Origin: Candidatus Thorarchaeota archaeon MP11T_1
Lineage (GTDB): Archaea; Asgardarchaeota; Thorarchaeia; Thorarchaeales; Thorarchaeaceae
Assembly: GCA_002825515.1 (NCBI GenBank)
Contig: PJET01000006.1
Location: 1 to 59,127, forward strand
Length of the DNA: 59,127 nt
Direction: 5' to 3'
Shown: piece after piece, positions 33,370 through 42,034 of the stretch
Layout of the letters: every line of letters starts with the position of its first letter
How positions within the stretch are numbered: the stretch's first letter is position 1
The notes under the pieces: model-generated
Database searches by the model: none
What the model saw: the letters and a program-made list of their open reading frames with translations, nothing else
Told to the model about the DNA's origin: nothing
Translations under genes and position numbers: made by a program

Positions 33370-34842
33370 TTAATCGAATCTGCGTTTGACGATGAAAATA
33401 CTCATCACTAGAGCGAAACCTAAGGTAACACCCATAGCTAGGGAAAGGAGATAGTTATCATTTGATGATTCCCATGGAGAATAGGTTGGGCTTGTTGGAT
33501 TTGTAGTGATACTGTGAGTAGATGTTGGGTTAGTTGGGAGAGTTGTTGTTGAAGGAATCGGAAAATCGATTGACAACGGAGGTTGAACATCTATGTTTTC
33601 TTGTACGAATATCTCGGAGGTATAATTACCCATTCCCTCGATAAAAGCGCTGATTGTGTCCTTAATTTGACTGTCTGAAAGCAGTTCAGGCACCGAGGCC
33701 ATTAGCTGCTCATACGCATTAACAGTAAAGTCTTCAGCAAAGAATGCAAATTGCTGCACTTCTCTTACGCGTTCAGGATTTAATAACCACGAGATAGAAT
33801 CAGCGTAACGTGCCCTAGCAGATTGGTATTTTTCTTGTGTATGAAACCAAAGGTCCTCAATACTCTCAGGAATTGATTCTACACACACCATTGAGGGCAC
33901 AAATACTCCAACAATTGGACTTCGACCACATGCGGTCCACATACAGTTCAAGATCCCATCATATCTTTCGTCTCCACTCACAGCAACCATTGTGGCTACA
34001 GTATTAGGGTTGCATGCTTCACCGTCTATGGAGAAGTTTTCAGTTCCAAGCTCTTTATGGCGCACATATCTTGACACGTTCTGCATTACATGTTTTGGAG
34101 AGATGTATCCATTTATACTGTATACCTCATCAAGAGCATCTAGAAGATACTGGTCTCTACCACTAGGTCCGCTTGCTGCTCCTGGAAAGACACGAGGATG
34201 ATTTGCGCGGGTGTTGTATCCATCTATCACATACTCAACGTACGCTTGTGTGTTGCTAATTTCAAAGAAAGCCCCTGCTCCGAAACGATCTATAACTCCG
34301 ATACAAGTAGCAACATTTCCAAGAGATGCTCGACGAGCCGGACCAATCATAGAATAGCTGTCATTTAGTGCATGAGCTACATCGGATACACACTCGAAAA
34401 ACTCCAGTATTCTCTGATTTAGCAGAAGGTTGCCTGCTATTGGTTCTGAACCGGCTAGTGTTGGCAAATACGTATTCATCACAGCTAGACCTTTCTCATT
34501 AATTCCCATTGTATTTGTGTTTACGCCAACGTATGCATGAGTATTAGCAGTTGCAGGAATATAGACTGGAATATTCATTCGTTCTTCAATGTAGTCCCGA
34601 TTCTTCATCAAGATTGCACGACCATCTTTTGTGGCATTTCCCGTTACAATCACAGAGCTGCAAGCCTGATTTTGGTCTTCTGTATAATTTAATGGGAGGT
34701 TGATTTTTCTTACTGGGCGAATCTCCTCAGAGATCCAAGCTAGTTCACTGTCTATTGATATTTTATTGGTGCTCAATGTTGAAACTAAAACTATAATCAG
34801 TATACAAAGCAGAGTGCTTGCGGTTCTTCTGTATCCGTTCAT
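33370..34842 (-). CDS. cell-surface Ntn-hydrolase (choloylglycine hydrolase/C45-like)
   Basis: 490 residues. A signal peptide (about 1-25), a pro-segment, and a predicted N-terminal nucleophile C61 in QACSSVIVTGNATKDGRAIL, followed by MKNRDY, the arginine/aspartate pair typical of Ntn-hydrolases such as penicillin acylase V and acyl-CoA:6-APA acyltransferase. GVNTNTMGINEKGLAVMNTY is the next core strand pair. Residues about 430-460 form a T/P/S-rich stalk, then a C-terminal membrane span and KRRFD anchor. Autocatalytic cleavage before C61 would expose the nucleophile. It probably cleaves an amide, for example in acyl-amino acids, outside the cell. Confidence 0.8.
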   Translation of the reverse strand: MNGYRRTASTLLCILIIVLVSTLSTNKISIDSELAWISEEIRPVRKINLPLNYTEDQNQACSSVIVTGNATKDGRAILMKNRDYIEERMNIPVYIPATANTHAYVGVNTNTMGINEKGLAVMNTYLPTLAGSEPIAGNLLLNQRILEFFECVSDVAHALNDSYSMIGPARRASLGNVATCIGVIDRFGAGAFFEISNTQAYVEYVIDGYNTRANHPRVFPGAASGPSGRDQYLLDALDEVYSINGYISPKHVMQNVSRYVRHKELGTENFSIDGEACNPNTVATMVAVSGDERYDGILNCMWTACGRSPIVGVFVPSMVCVESIPESIEDLWFHTQEKYQSARARYADSISWLLNPERVREVQQFAFFAEDFTVNAYEQLMASVPELLSDSQIKDTISAFIEGMGNYTSEIFVQENIDVQPPLSIDFPIPSTTTLPTNPTSTHSITTNPTSPTYSPWESSNDNYLLSLAMGVTLGFALVMSIFIVKRRFD

Positions 34843-34951
34843 AGCTTATCAGTTTCCTTGTTACGTTACTTGAAATTAGAGAATAAAAAACAGGCTTCTG
34901 ACGCAATTTGAACAACCACTAATAAAAGGCGATAGTATCTTTGTTCATATT

Positions 34952-35746
34952 ATGGCATTCGATATTCGACATCTAACAGATGACCTAATTGACGATGTGG
35001 TGAATATTCTTGCTAAGGATTCGCTATCAAACATTACACTGATTGCTGATTGTACTCAACTTCGAGAATGGTGTGATATTCGAGTATTGATACATGATGA
35101 TCAAATCAATGCGGTTTTCTCATTCTATAGCGATTTGGATTTCTTGGCAACAGCCTTTTGGTGTAGAGATATCGTGTCACTGCAAAAGATAATGGCAGAT
35201 TATTCAGAAAAACTAGAAAATAAAGAGTTCATTGCAATCTGTACAAAGGAACAGCTTGACCAGTTTGAGAGAGCTTGTGTTATTTTAAAACCAATCAGAG
35301 AAAGACAGATGATTGCTGACAGAACCACAGAATTACATTGTGATTGTAAATCAACACCAGTAAGACTTTCAATGAAAGAGTCGGATATGCTCAAGGAATT
35401 GTATAGACTGAGTGGAACAGTAGCTTGGACTCCCAATGCCATGAACTTAGGTCCATTCTATGGAATCACAAAAGACGATGGAGAACTAGTATCAGTTGCA
35501 GGAGTCCATTATGTTACTCCCTATGGAACAGAAATAGGTAATATAGCAACGCACCCCAATCACCGAAGAAAAGGTTACGCAGCTGCTTGTATCAAGGCAG
35601 TTGTTGAAGAGGTTTTGGAAACCTCCGAGTTGGCAATTCTACATTATTTTGCTGATAATCTTCCAGCTCAGAAGTTGTATGAGAGGATGGGATTCAGGTA
35701 CTCGAAAGCTGATCCAGTGTACTTTGTTCGAGCTACTTGCAAGTAA
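34952..35746 (+). CDS. GNAT family acetyltransferase with extra N-terminal domain
   Basis: 264 residues. The C-terminal half is a GNAT/FR47-like domain: GELVSVAGVHYVTPYGTEIG, NIATHPNHRRKGYAAACIKAV, and HYFADNLPAQKLYERMGF. The N-terminal half (1-130) resembles a degenerate second GNAT fold, as in related tandem-GNAT proteins. Substrate unknown. ATG start about 30 bases after an AT-rich AATAAAAGG element. Confidence 0.8.
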   Translation: MAFDIRHLTDDLIDDVVNILAKDSLSNITLIADCTQLREWCDIRVLIHDDQINAVFSFYSDLDFLATAFWCRDIVSLQKIMADYSEKLENKEFIAICTKEQLDQFERACVILKPIRERQMIADRTTELHCDCKSTPVRLSMKESDMLKELYRLSGTVAWTPNAMNLGPFYGITKDDGELVSVAGVHYVTPYGTEIGNIATHPNHRRKGYAAACIKAVVEEVLETSELAILHYFADNLPAQKLYERMGFRYSKADPVYFVRATCK

Positions 35747-35892
35747 TAACTAGTTGGCATTTGATAATACTTCAAGAGATGAATTAGGAGTTTTTTTAGT
35801 GATGAGAGAGAGTCAAATATAGAAGGGGGAGCTTATAGGAGTATAAACAGTTCAACTTGTGAGAGAGAACCCGCCGGCGAGGAGATAATAAC

Positions 35893-37902
35893 TTGAAAGT
35901 TGAGAAACGCGATAAGAGAATAGTAGAGTTCGATGAGTCCAAGATTGAAGCGGCCATAACAAAGGCATTCGAATCAATTAATGCGGACACAAGCCCTGTA
36001 CGTGGTCTGACGAAGGAAGTCGTTCAGATAATTCACGAGAAAGAACGAGATGTCATCCACATTGAGGAGATACAAGACATAGTTGAAGACACTCTGATGC
36101 TCAGAGGTTTCACAGAGATTGCTCGAAGATATATGAAATACCGAGAGAAACACAACGAGGCTCGGAAGATACTCCAGATGATGGGAGTCGTTGATGACCT
36201 CAAATTTGGACCCAATGCAGCAACTGTGCTTTCAAGATACCTCCTGAAGGATGAGGAGGGAAATCCAACTGAAACCCCATCGCAGCTCTTTCGTAGAGTT
36301 TCAGGAGCTGTAGCAAATATAGAGAAGAGATATGATAAGAGTGTGGATGTGAAGGAGTATGACGATCTCTTCTACTACATGATGGCAAATCTCGAGTTTC
36401 TTCCAAACAGTCCGACTCTTTTCAATGCAGGTACAGAGATTGGTCAGTGTAGTGCCTGTTTTGTCCTACCTATTGAGGATAACATGGATTCAATATTCAC
36501 TTCACTCAAACATATGGCTGTAGTTCAGAAGTCAGGCGGGGGTACTGGGTTCTCATTTTCAAGATTACGACCAGTAGGGTCAACAGTAGGAACTACTGGA
36601 GGCGTAGCCAGCGGTCCAATCTCGTTCATGAGAGTATACGATACAGCAACGGAGATCATCAAGCAGGGCGGACGCCGCAGAGGAGCAAATATGGCCATAC
36701 TCAAATGTAATCATCCAGACATTATGGAGTTCATAGCATGCAAGTCAGACAAGCAGTCTTTTAGAAATTTCAACATTTCAATTGCGTTGACGAATGAGTT
36801 CATTGATGCCCTACAAAATGACAAAGAAATCAATCTTGTCGCGCCCCATAATGGTGAAATAATTCAAAGTATTAGAGCAAGGGTAATTTTCGACGCGATT
36901 GTACATAATGCATGGAGTACAGGAGATCCAGGAATCGTCTTCATTGACCGTATTAATGATGAACACCCACTGGGTGGTGAGCTGATAGATTCAACAAATC
37001 CATGTGGTGAACAACCCCTGTTGGCCTATGAGTCATGCGTCTTAGGAAGCATCAATCTCTCACGAATGGTAAAAGACGGAGAGATTAATTGGTCGAGACT
37101 CGAAGAGGTGGTTAAACTTGCAGTTCGTTTTCTTGATAATATCATAGATCTTAACGTCTATCCAGTAGTAGAGATTGAACAAGTTACCAAAGCCAATAGG
37201 AAAATTGGCTTAGGCATCATGGGATTTGCAGAGCTTCTTATTAAATTAGGAATTCCCTATGACTCAGTCAAAGGACTAGAGAAAGCTGAAGAAGTGATGT
37301 CATTCATTCGGCAGAAAGCTGAAAGAGCATCAAGTGAGCTTGCAAAGATCAGAGGTAATTTCGAGAACTTTGCCCTATTGAAAAAGCGAAACAAGTGGAA
37401 ACGAAATGCATCTCTCATCACTGTTGCTCCAACGGGCAGTATTAGTCTAATCGCACAGACAAGCAGTGGTATTGAACCATTATTTGCAATCGCGCACAGT
37501 CGTGTGCTTGCAGAGGGAGTCCATCTGAGTGAAGTGAGCCCGCTATTCGAGAGAGTCGCTGTGGAAAGAGGTTTCTGGAGTGACGAAATTGAACATGAAG
37601 TCGCAAGAACAGGTTCGGTTCAACATATTGATGGAGTTCCAGATGATGTCAAACAGGTCTTCAAAGCGGCACATGAGATAAGTCCAGACTGGCATATTCG
37701 AATGCAGGCAGCTTTTCAGAAGCATACTGATAATGCTGTAAGCAAAACTGTTAACCTGCCAAACAGTGCCACGACTGAGGATGTGGAGCAGATATTCCTA
37801 CTAGCTAATCAGCTGCAACTCAAGGGTACAACTGTGTTTAGAGATGGATGTCTGGGTGGAGTTCAAGTATTATATCCAGGATGTCAAAATTGCGATTCCT
37901 AG
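35893..37902 (+). CDS. nrdJ: class II (adenosylcobalamin-dependent) ribonucleotide reductase
   Basis: 669 residues. An ATP-cone lies at the N-terminus (KVEKRDKRIVEFDESKIEAA). The catalytic barrel follows: FLPNSPTLFNAGTEIGQCSACF, then SGGGTGFSFSRLRP, NPCGEQPLLAYESCVLGSIN with the active-site cysteine, and the phosphate-binding APTGSISLIAQTSSGIEP. The tail ends PGCQNCDS, the redox CxxC that feeds electrons. It converts ribonucleotides to deoxyribonucleotides with B12 and no oxygen. It begins with TTG behind GGCGAGGAGATAAT. No separate small subunit gene is present, as expected for class II. Confidence 0.94.
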   Translation: MKVEKRDKRIVEFDESKIEAAITKAFESINADTSPVRGLTKEVVQIIHEKERDVIHIEEIQDIVEDTLMLRGFTEIARRYMKYREKHNEARKILQMMGVVDDLKFGPNAATVLSRYLLKDEEGNPTETPSQLFRRVSGAVANIEKRYDKSVDVKEYDDLFYYMMANLEFLPNSPTLFNAGTEIGQCSACFVLPIEDNMDSIFTSLKHMAVVQKSGGGTGFSFSRLRPVGSTVGTTGGVASGPISFMRVYDTATEIIKQGGRRRGANMAILKCNHPDIMEFIACKSDKQSFRNFNISIALTNEFIDALQNDKEINLVAPHNGEIIQSIRARVIFDAIVHNAWSTGDPGIVFIDRINDEHPLGGELIDSTNPCGEQPLLAYESCVLGSINLSRMVKDGEINWSRLEEVVKLAVRFLDNIIDLNVYPVVEIEQVTKANRKIGLGIMGFAELLIKLGIPYDSVKGLEKAEEVMSFIRQKAERASSELAKIRGNFENFALLKKRNKWKRNASLITVAPTGSISLIAQTSSGIEPLFAIAHSRVLAEGVHLSEVSPLFERVAVERGFWSDEIEHEVARTGSVQHIDGVPDDVKQVFKAAHEISPDWHIRMQAAFQKHTDNAVSKTVNLPNSATTEDVEQIFLLANQLQLKGTTVFRDGCLGGVQVLYPGCQNCDS

Positions 37903-37912
37903 TTACTATTAT

Positions 37913-38764
37913 TCATGATGACCGCTTGGCTTCTTCATCTATAATGGCACGTCTAGTATTGATCAGCTTGTTGTATGTACGTTTGAGAGCTTTTTCTGCG
38001 TCAAAAAACCATAGTTGTTTTGCTAACATCCATTTAGTCTTTGATTCTCGAAAGCTACGTGAGAGTTGTGTATAATTTTTCTTCAGTTGTCCGATTGCTA
38101 CTGAAGGGTCCTTGCAACGATCGCGAAGAACACGGATTTTTTCCTCTAATGGAGTCAGGTCTTTAGAGAGTGTCTGTTCAACAGCATCTCTGATATGGGT
38201 GTCGCCATTTAGATTGATAATCCTTATTCGAGACCAACGTAGTGAATTTCCTCCAATCTCACGAACCAGTCTATTGAACTCAGTCGAGTCAATCAATACT
38301 CTTTCATTTTCAGAACCTAAGATTCTTCTTCGTTCTCTCGACCTGAGAAGGGGGAAGAGGATTACACCTGGCCTAAGACGGACTCCAGTAGTTTTTCTGA
38401 TAAGTCTCTCAACGTATTTCTTTTGCTGTGCGGTTGGATTGTTGAAACTGAATGAAACAATTGAGTAGACACGATTTTCGTACGAGTCCTCCAACTTCAT
38501 TCGAGCCGTGGGTATCTTTCGAGTTTTAATGAATGAAGTGACTGGTTGATCTTGGAGAATGTTTTCATGAAGTTCCGAGTATCCATGAACAATAAATACG
38601 CCTTTCCGGATTCTTTGAACACCTTGTACAGTGGAGAATTTCTTGGATACACTTCTGATTCCATCCGGAGAACCTAGTAGAATGATTAATCGGGAATCAC
38701 CTTTTAATTCGGAGGCATTGGGAATAATGCCATCTACACTTGCTTCGGTCATTTTCTGTAGCAC
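37913..38764 (-). CDS. hypothetical protein, 283 residues, basic
   Basis: No recognised family. The N-terminal half is alpha/beta (SRLIILLGSPDGIRSVSKKF, VQGVQRIRKGVFIVHGY, VYSIVSFSFNNPTAQQKKYV), slightly like two small RNA- or ligand-binding alpha/beta units. The C-terminal 90 residues are a basic helical coil (LEEKIRVLRDRC, LKKNYTQLSRSFRES). No cysteine pairs, signal peptide or membrane span. It converges with the ribonucleotide reductase gene, with stops 10 bases apart. A GTG start follows GAAGGAT; an ATG lies four codons in. Confidence 0.6.
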   Translation of the reverse strand: MLQKMTEASVDGIIPNASELKGDSRLIILLGSPDGIRSVSKKFSTVQGVQRIRKGVFIVHGYSELHENILQDQPVTSFIKTRKIPTARMKLEDSYENRVYSIVSFSFNNPTAQQKKYVERLIRKTTGVRLRPGVILFPLLRSRERRRILGSENERVLIDSTEFNRLVREIGGNSLRWSRIRIINLNGDTHIRDAVEQTLSKDLTPLEEKIRVLRDRCKDPSVAIGQLKKNYTQLSRSFRESKTKWMLAKQLWFFDAEKALKRTYNKLINTRRAIIDEEAKRSS

Positions 38765-39017
38765 ATTTATCCTTCAAATATTAGCAAAAGGTATTCCAAG
38801 GTCATAGGTGACACAATTGAGCGACTACAATAATCGTTAATATCTTTGTCTGGCATGTTTAAATACTTATATTTTAGTAAATCTTTTTGATAACCCCATA
38901 AGTGATATTTAGAGTTCTTATAGCAATTTTTTTTAATTTTAAGATACAAGAAAGAGAGTTTCTGCAATTAGAATAACTTTACTCTTTATTCGATGGACAT
39001 TGTTTGAGGTGACAAAT

Positions 39018-39101
39018 ATGCACTTCGATGATGAAGATCTTTGGGATAGTGATGACGACTCCGATGATGACTGGGAAGACGACGATGACGACGACTGGTA
39101 A
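39018..39101 (+). CDS. hyper-acidic micro-protein, 27 residues
   Basis: ATG behind GAGGTGA with 6 bases spacing. The peptide has 18 acidic residues out of 27 (16 Asp, 2 Glu) and three tryptophans, beginning MHFDDEDLWDSDDDS and ending in a run of aspartates plus a final Trp. No lysine or arginine. It is too short for standard gene finders. It is followed 73 bases later by a gene for an extremely basic peptide on the same strand. The role is unknown; a charge-neutralising partner, a metal/nucleic-acid mimic, or part of a condensate are possibilities only. Confidence 0.6.
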   Translation: MHFDDEDLWDSDDDSDDDWEDDDDDDW

Positions 39102-39174
39102 GTCGAAGTCGGTTAGTTAGTCTCGATAGCTATTCTTCCGGTCTAATCTTGTCCCAGATATGGACGTGAAATCT

Positions 39175-39243
39175 ATGGCCAAAAAGAAACCAGCAGCAAA
39201 GAAATCAGCCAAAACTGGAACATCTTCTAAGAAAAAGAAGTAA
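39175..39243 (+). CDS. hyper-basic micro-protein, 22 residues
   Basis: Encodes MAKKKPAAKKSAKTGTSSK plus three more lysines: ten lysines, no acids, with alanine, proline and serine in between, much like the lysine-rich tails of histone H1 or bacterial HC1 proteins. The ATG follows GGACGTGAAATCT; an ATG at 39160 would add MDVKS. The codon choice alternates AAA/AAG, which argues for selection on the peptide rather than a simple A-tract repeat. It probably binds nucleic acid or the acidic peptide encoded just upstream. Confidence 0.55.
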   Translation: MAKKKPAAKKSAKTGTSSKKKK

Positions 39244-39252
39244 CATGATGGG

Positions 39253-39297
39253 ACCGGGAGAAGTCTATCAAACTTCCCCGTTCTCTTCTTTTTTTAT
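39253..39297 (+). terminator. terminator of the acidic/basic micro-gene pair
   Basis: CGGGAGAAGT-ctatcaa-ACTTCCCCG forms GAAGT/ACTTC, a bulged A and GGG/CCC, then TTCTCTTCTTTTTTTATATT. A hairpin plus T-run, 10 bases after the basic peptide's stop, supports this stretch as a real transcription unit. It can also act for the convergent gene ending at 39303. Confidence 0.6.
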
Positions 39298-39302
39298 ATT
39301 AT

Positions 39303-41267
39303 CTATCTTGCACGTCTTATTTCTTCGACAGCTTCCGGATTCACTAAGGATGAAGTATCACCGGGGTCTTCTCCCAAATAGGCTGCTCGAATCATTCTCC
39401 GCATAACCTTTGCGTTCCTAGTTTTAGGTAAATCTGACACAAAGAGAACAGCACGAGGAGTAAGTGGTTTGCCCATTGCGGTTGCTACAGATTGCTTAAG
39501 TTCCTCTCTTAGTTTTTCAGACGGTTCAGCTCCGGGATTAAGAACACAGAATACAACAAGTTCGTTAAGCTTGATTTTATGCGGTACGCCTATCGTTGCG
39601 GCTTCAGCTACAGCAGGATGACTTACAAGAACGGACTCAGCCTCTGCAGGTCCGAAGCGCTTTCCTGCAACTTTGATGATATCATCAGACCTGCCGAGAA
39701 TATACCAGAGCCCATCTGAATCAATTGCTGCAAAGTCTCCATGTACCCAAGTGTTTTCCCAACGAGACCAGTATGTCTTTTCGTATCTTTCAGGATTCTT
39801 CCAAAATCCACGCGTCATTCCAATCCATGGAGATTTGATAACGAGTTCTCCAACTTTGTTGCGGACAGGGTTTCCATCTTCATCAAACACATCTGCGGCA
39901 ATCCCAGGACACGGTCCAGAAAATGCGCAAGCCTTCAGAGGCAATAGAGGATTGCCCATCACAATACCACCTGAGATTTCTGTTCCACCAGAATAGTTGA
40001 TTATTGGTATTCTCTTCCTCCCCACCTTTTCAAAGAGCCACATCCATGGATCGGGATTCCATGGCTCACCAGTGGAGCCAAAGTAGCGAAGCGAAGAAAG
40101 GCCATGTGATTTAACAGGGTCTTCTCCATGGGTCATTAGTAATCGAATCAGGGTTGGTGATACTCCAAGAATTGAAACATTATGTTTCTCAACAATCTCC
40201 CAAAGGCGTCCTGCATTCGGGTAGTCAGGAGCTCCATCGTAAAGGAAAAAGGTCCCCCCTAGAATCAACGCTCCAAAAACCAGCCAAGGCCCCATCATCC
40301 ACCCCATGTCGGTCATCCAGTAAATCAGCTCACCAGAGTGCAGGTCCGTTCCAAAAGCCATGTCTTGAGCGGCTTTTATTGGAAACCCACAATGGGTGTG
40401 CACAGCACCCTTTGCCAGTCCAGTTGTGCCAGAGGTGTAAATGATCATCACAGGTGATTCTGCATCAGTTATCTCAGTACTCGCTGAGTCAGATTGGATA
40501 GAAACAAGTTCGTTCCACCAGTAGTCCCGACCAGGTTTCATTTCAATTGCTGCTCCAGTCAGATTCAGGACAATCATATGTTCCAGTGAGGGGATTTGTT
40601 CAGCTGCCTCATCTGCAATTGGTTTCATGGGAATAATCCTGCCTCTGCGGATAGCCCCATCGACTGTGAAAATTGCTTTAGCATTAGCATCTCCCAGTCG
40701 ATCGACAATTGCATTGACTCCAAATCCTGAGAAAAGTGGAAGGATTATGCCGCCAATTTTGGCTATAGCCAGCAACGCAACTGTGATCTCAGGAATCATT
40801 GGCATGTAAATTCCAATTGGATCGCCCAATCCAAGACCAATTTCACGGAGTGCATTTGCTGTCTTGTTAACCTCTCGATACAAATCACCATAGTTCATTG
40901 AACGAGTCGCGCCGTCCTCACTCTCCCATATCAGTGCAAGTTGTGTTTCAGTCGCTGTACCAATGTATTTGTCTAGGCAATTGTGAACAATGTTCATCTT
41001 TCCGTTAACGCACCAACGTGGCCAAGCGATACCACGTGAGAGATCCACAACTTTGTCATATGGTTCATAGAACTGAATACTAAGAAACTTCAGAAGCGCA
41101 TCAGTAAACCATGCCACATCCTCAGTCGAACGTTGCATGAGTTCATCAAAGTTTTCTATTTCATGCAACTTCATGAACGTTGTGAGATTAGCGTGTTCCA
41201 CATGTTCTTGTGTAGGTCGCCAGACAATCTCGCCTCCAAACTCAAAGGTTTCTTTCAATGAATACAC
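39303..41267 (-). CDS. acetyl-CoA synthetase-like AMP-forming acyl-CoA ligase
   Basis: 654 residues of the ANL superfamily. The AMP-binding P-loop is MIIYTSGTTGLAKGAVHTH. Also visible are FGSTGEPWNPDPWMWLFE, INYSGGTEISGGI (A5), VHGDFAAIDSDGLWYILGRSDD (A7/A8) and PKTRNAKVMRR with the C-terminal catalytic lysine (A10). Length and the N-terminal ACS-type domain (about 1-100) place it near acetyl-CoA synthetase/propionyl-CoA ligases. It activates an organic acid with ATP and CoA. GTG start next to AAAAGGAG; a TTG three codons in is possible. Confidence 0.9.
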   Translation of the reverse strand: MYSLKETFEFGGEIVWRPTQEHVEHANLTTFMKLHEIENFDELMQRSTEDVAWFTDALLKFLSIQFYEPYDKVVDLSRGIAWPRWCVNGKMNIVHNCLDKYIGTATETQLALIWESEDGATRSMNYGDLYREVNKTANALREIGLGLGDPIGIYMPMIPEITVALLAIAKIGGIILPLFSGFGVNAIVDRLGDANAKAIFTVDGAIRRGRIIPMKPIADEAAEQIPSLEHMIVLNLTGAAIEMKPGRDYWWNELVSIQSDSASTEITDAESPVMIIYTSGTTGLAKGAVHTHCGFPIKAAQDMAFGTDLHSGELIYWMTDMGWMMGPWLVFGALILGGTFFLYDGAPDYPNAGRLWEIVEKHNVSILGVSPTLIRLLMTHGEDPVKSHGLSSLRYFGSTGEPWNPDPWMWLFEKVGRKRIPIINYSGGTEISGGIVMGNPLLPLKACAFSGPCPGIAADVFDEDGNPVRNKVGELVIKSPWIGMTRGFWKNPERYEKTYWSRWENTWVHGDFAAIDSDGLWYILGRSDDIIKVAGKRFGPAEAESVLVSHPAVAEAATIGVPHKIKLNELVVFCVLNPGAEPSEKLREELKQSVATAMGKPLTPRAVLFVSDLPKTRNAKVMRRMIRAAYLGEDPGDTSSLVNPEAVEEIRRAR

Positions 41268-41353
41268 TCCTTTTGGTTTGATTCCTCAAGCTGCAACTCT
41301 CCCAGTATGGACATTCAACTATTTCACGGTAGTGATTTAGAAATAACCAGAGA

Positions 41354-41515
41354 TTAGAGGGATAGATCAGCCTTGTTCACAGCATGTTTCGTAATTTCAA
41401 GATTACAGGACTTTTTCTCTCTACACCACTCTTCACATCTGACAGCTAGTTCTTCTTCATGATACAACAGATTACATTCTTCGCATAGAAAAAGACCATT
41501 CACTTTCTTTGTCAT
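41354..41515 (-). CDS. small cysteine-rich zinc-binding protein, 53 residues
   Basis: ATG start. The peptide is MTKKVNGLFLCEECNLLYHE, then EELAVRCEEWCREKKSCNLE, ITKHAV. Five cysteines (C-x2-C, C-x3-C, C), a tyrosine/histidine pair and the WCREKKSCNLEIT end form a compact zinc-binding unit. I believe similar short proteins with CEEWC...CNLEIT occur in many archaea, function unknown. It lies alone between the acyl-CoA synthetase start and the cupin gene. Confidence 0.75.
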   Translation of the reverse strand: MTKKVNGLFLCEECNLLYHEEELAVRCEEWCREKKSCNLEITKHAVNKADLSL

Positions 41516-41619
41516 AAAGTCACACGTGTTTTATGATTTCTTTAATTTGATGGTATGATTATTACTAAGATGGGAAATCTCAAATCATCTTAGTAACTCA
41601 ATCCTAAGATGTGAATGTC

Positions 41620-41955
41620 ATGTCAGTCGAGTCCTATCCAGATTGCATAAGAAAACTACCAAAAGCGAAGGTACCTTTTCAAGGAGTTCAAGCTTGGATT
41701 GCTCAGGGTGATGAGTTTCAAATTGGATTCTTTGAAATCGAACCAATCGGGGTTGTATCTCCACATAGCCACAAGGCACAATATGGTTTTGTCATTGAGG
41801 GTGAGATGGAGTTGACAATAGGTGGTGTTACTAAAGAATACAAGAAAGGTGATTCATACTACATACCAGAGGGTGTTGTCCACTCAGCGGAGTTCAAGAC
41901 ATTATGTAGAGTGATGGATTTCTTCGCTGAACCTGAAAGATATGAAACAGAATAA
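41620..41955 (+). CDS. small cupin-domain protein
   Basis: About 111 residues forming a single cupin barrel. PHSHKAQYGFVIEGEMELTI carries the first metal-binding motif (H-x-H, then E-G-E), and GDSYYIPEGVVHSAE the second with its histidine. It probably binds a metal and a small ligand, as a sensor or enzyme; the substrate is not known. The ATG at 41620 is close to a GTG at 41611. An AAGATG direct-repeat context lies upstream. Confidence 0.85.
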   Translation: MSVESYPDCIRKLPKAKVPFQGVQAWIAQGDEFQIGFFEIEPIGVVSPHSHKAQYGFVIEGEMELTIGGVTKEYKKGDSYYIPEGVVHSAEFKTLCRVMDFFAEPERYETE

Positions 41956-42034
41956 TCTGATTGTTCGTTCTCATCTCATGCCAATCGCATCCATTGAGCT
42001 GTAGCACCAAAAGGATTCCGGTTGATTATGAAGC

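Noticed and set aside
38767..38967. 66-codon minus-strand frame upstream of the 283-residue gene
   Set aside because: AT-rich intergenic DNA giving K, Y, N and L; no start signal. Probably promoter region.
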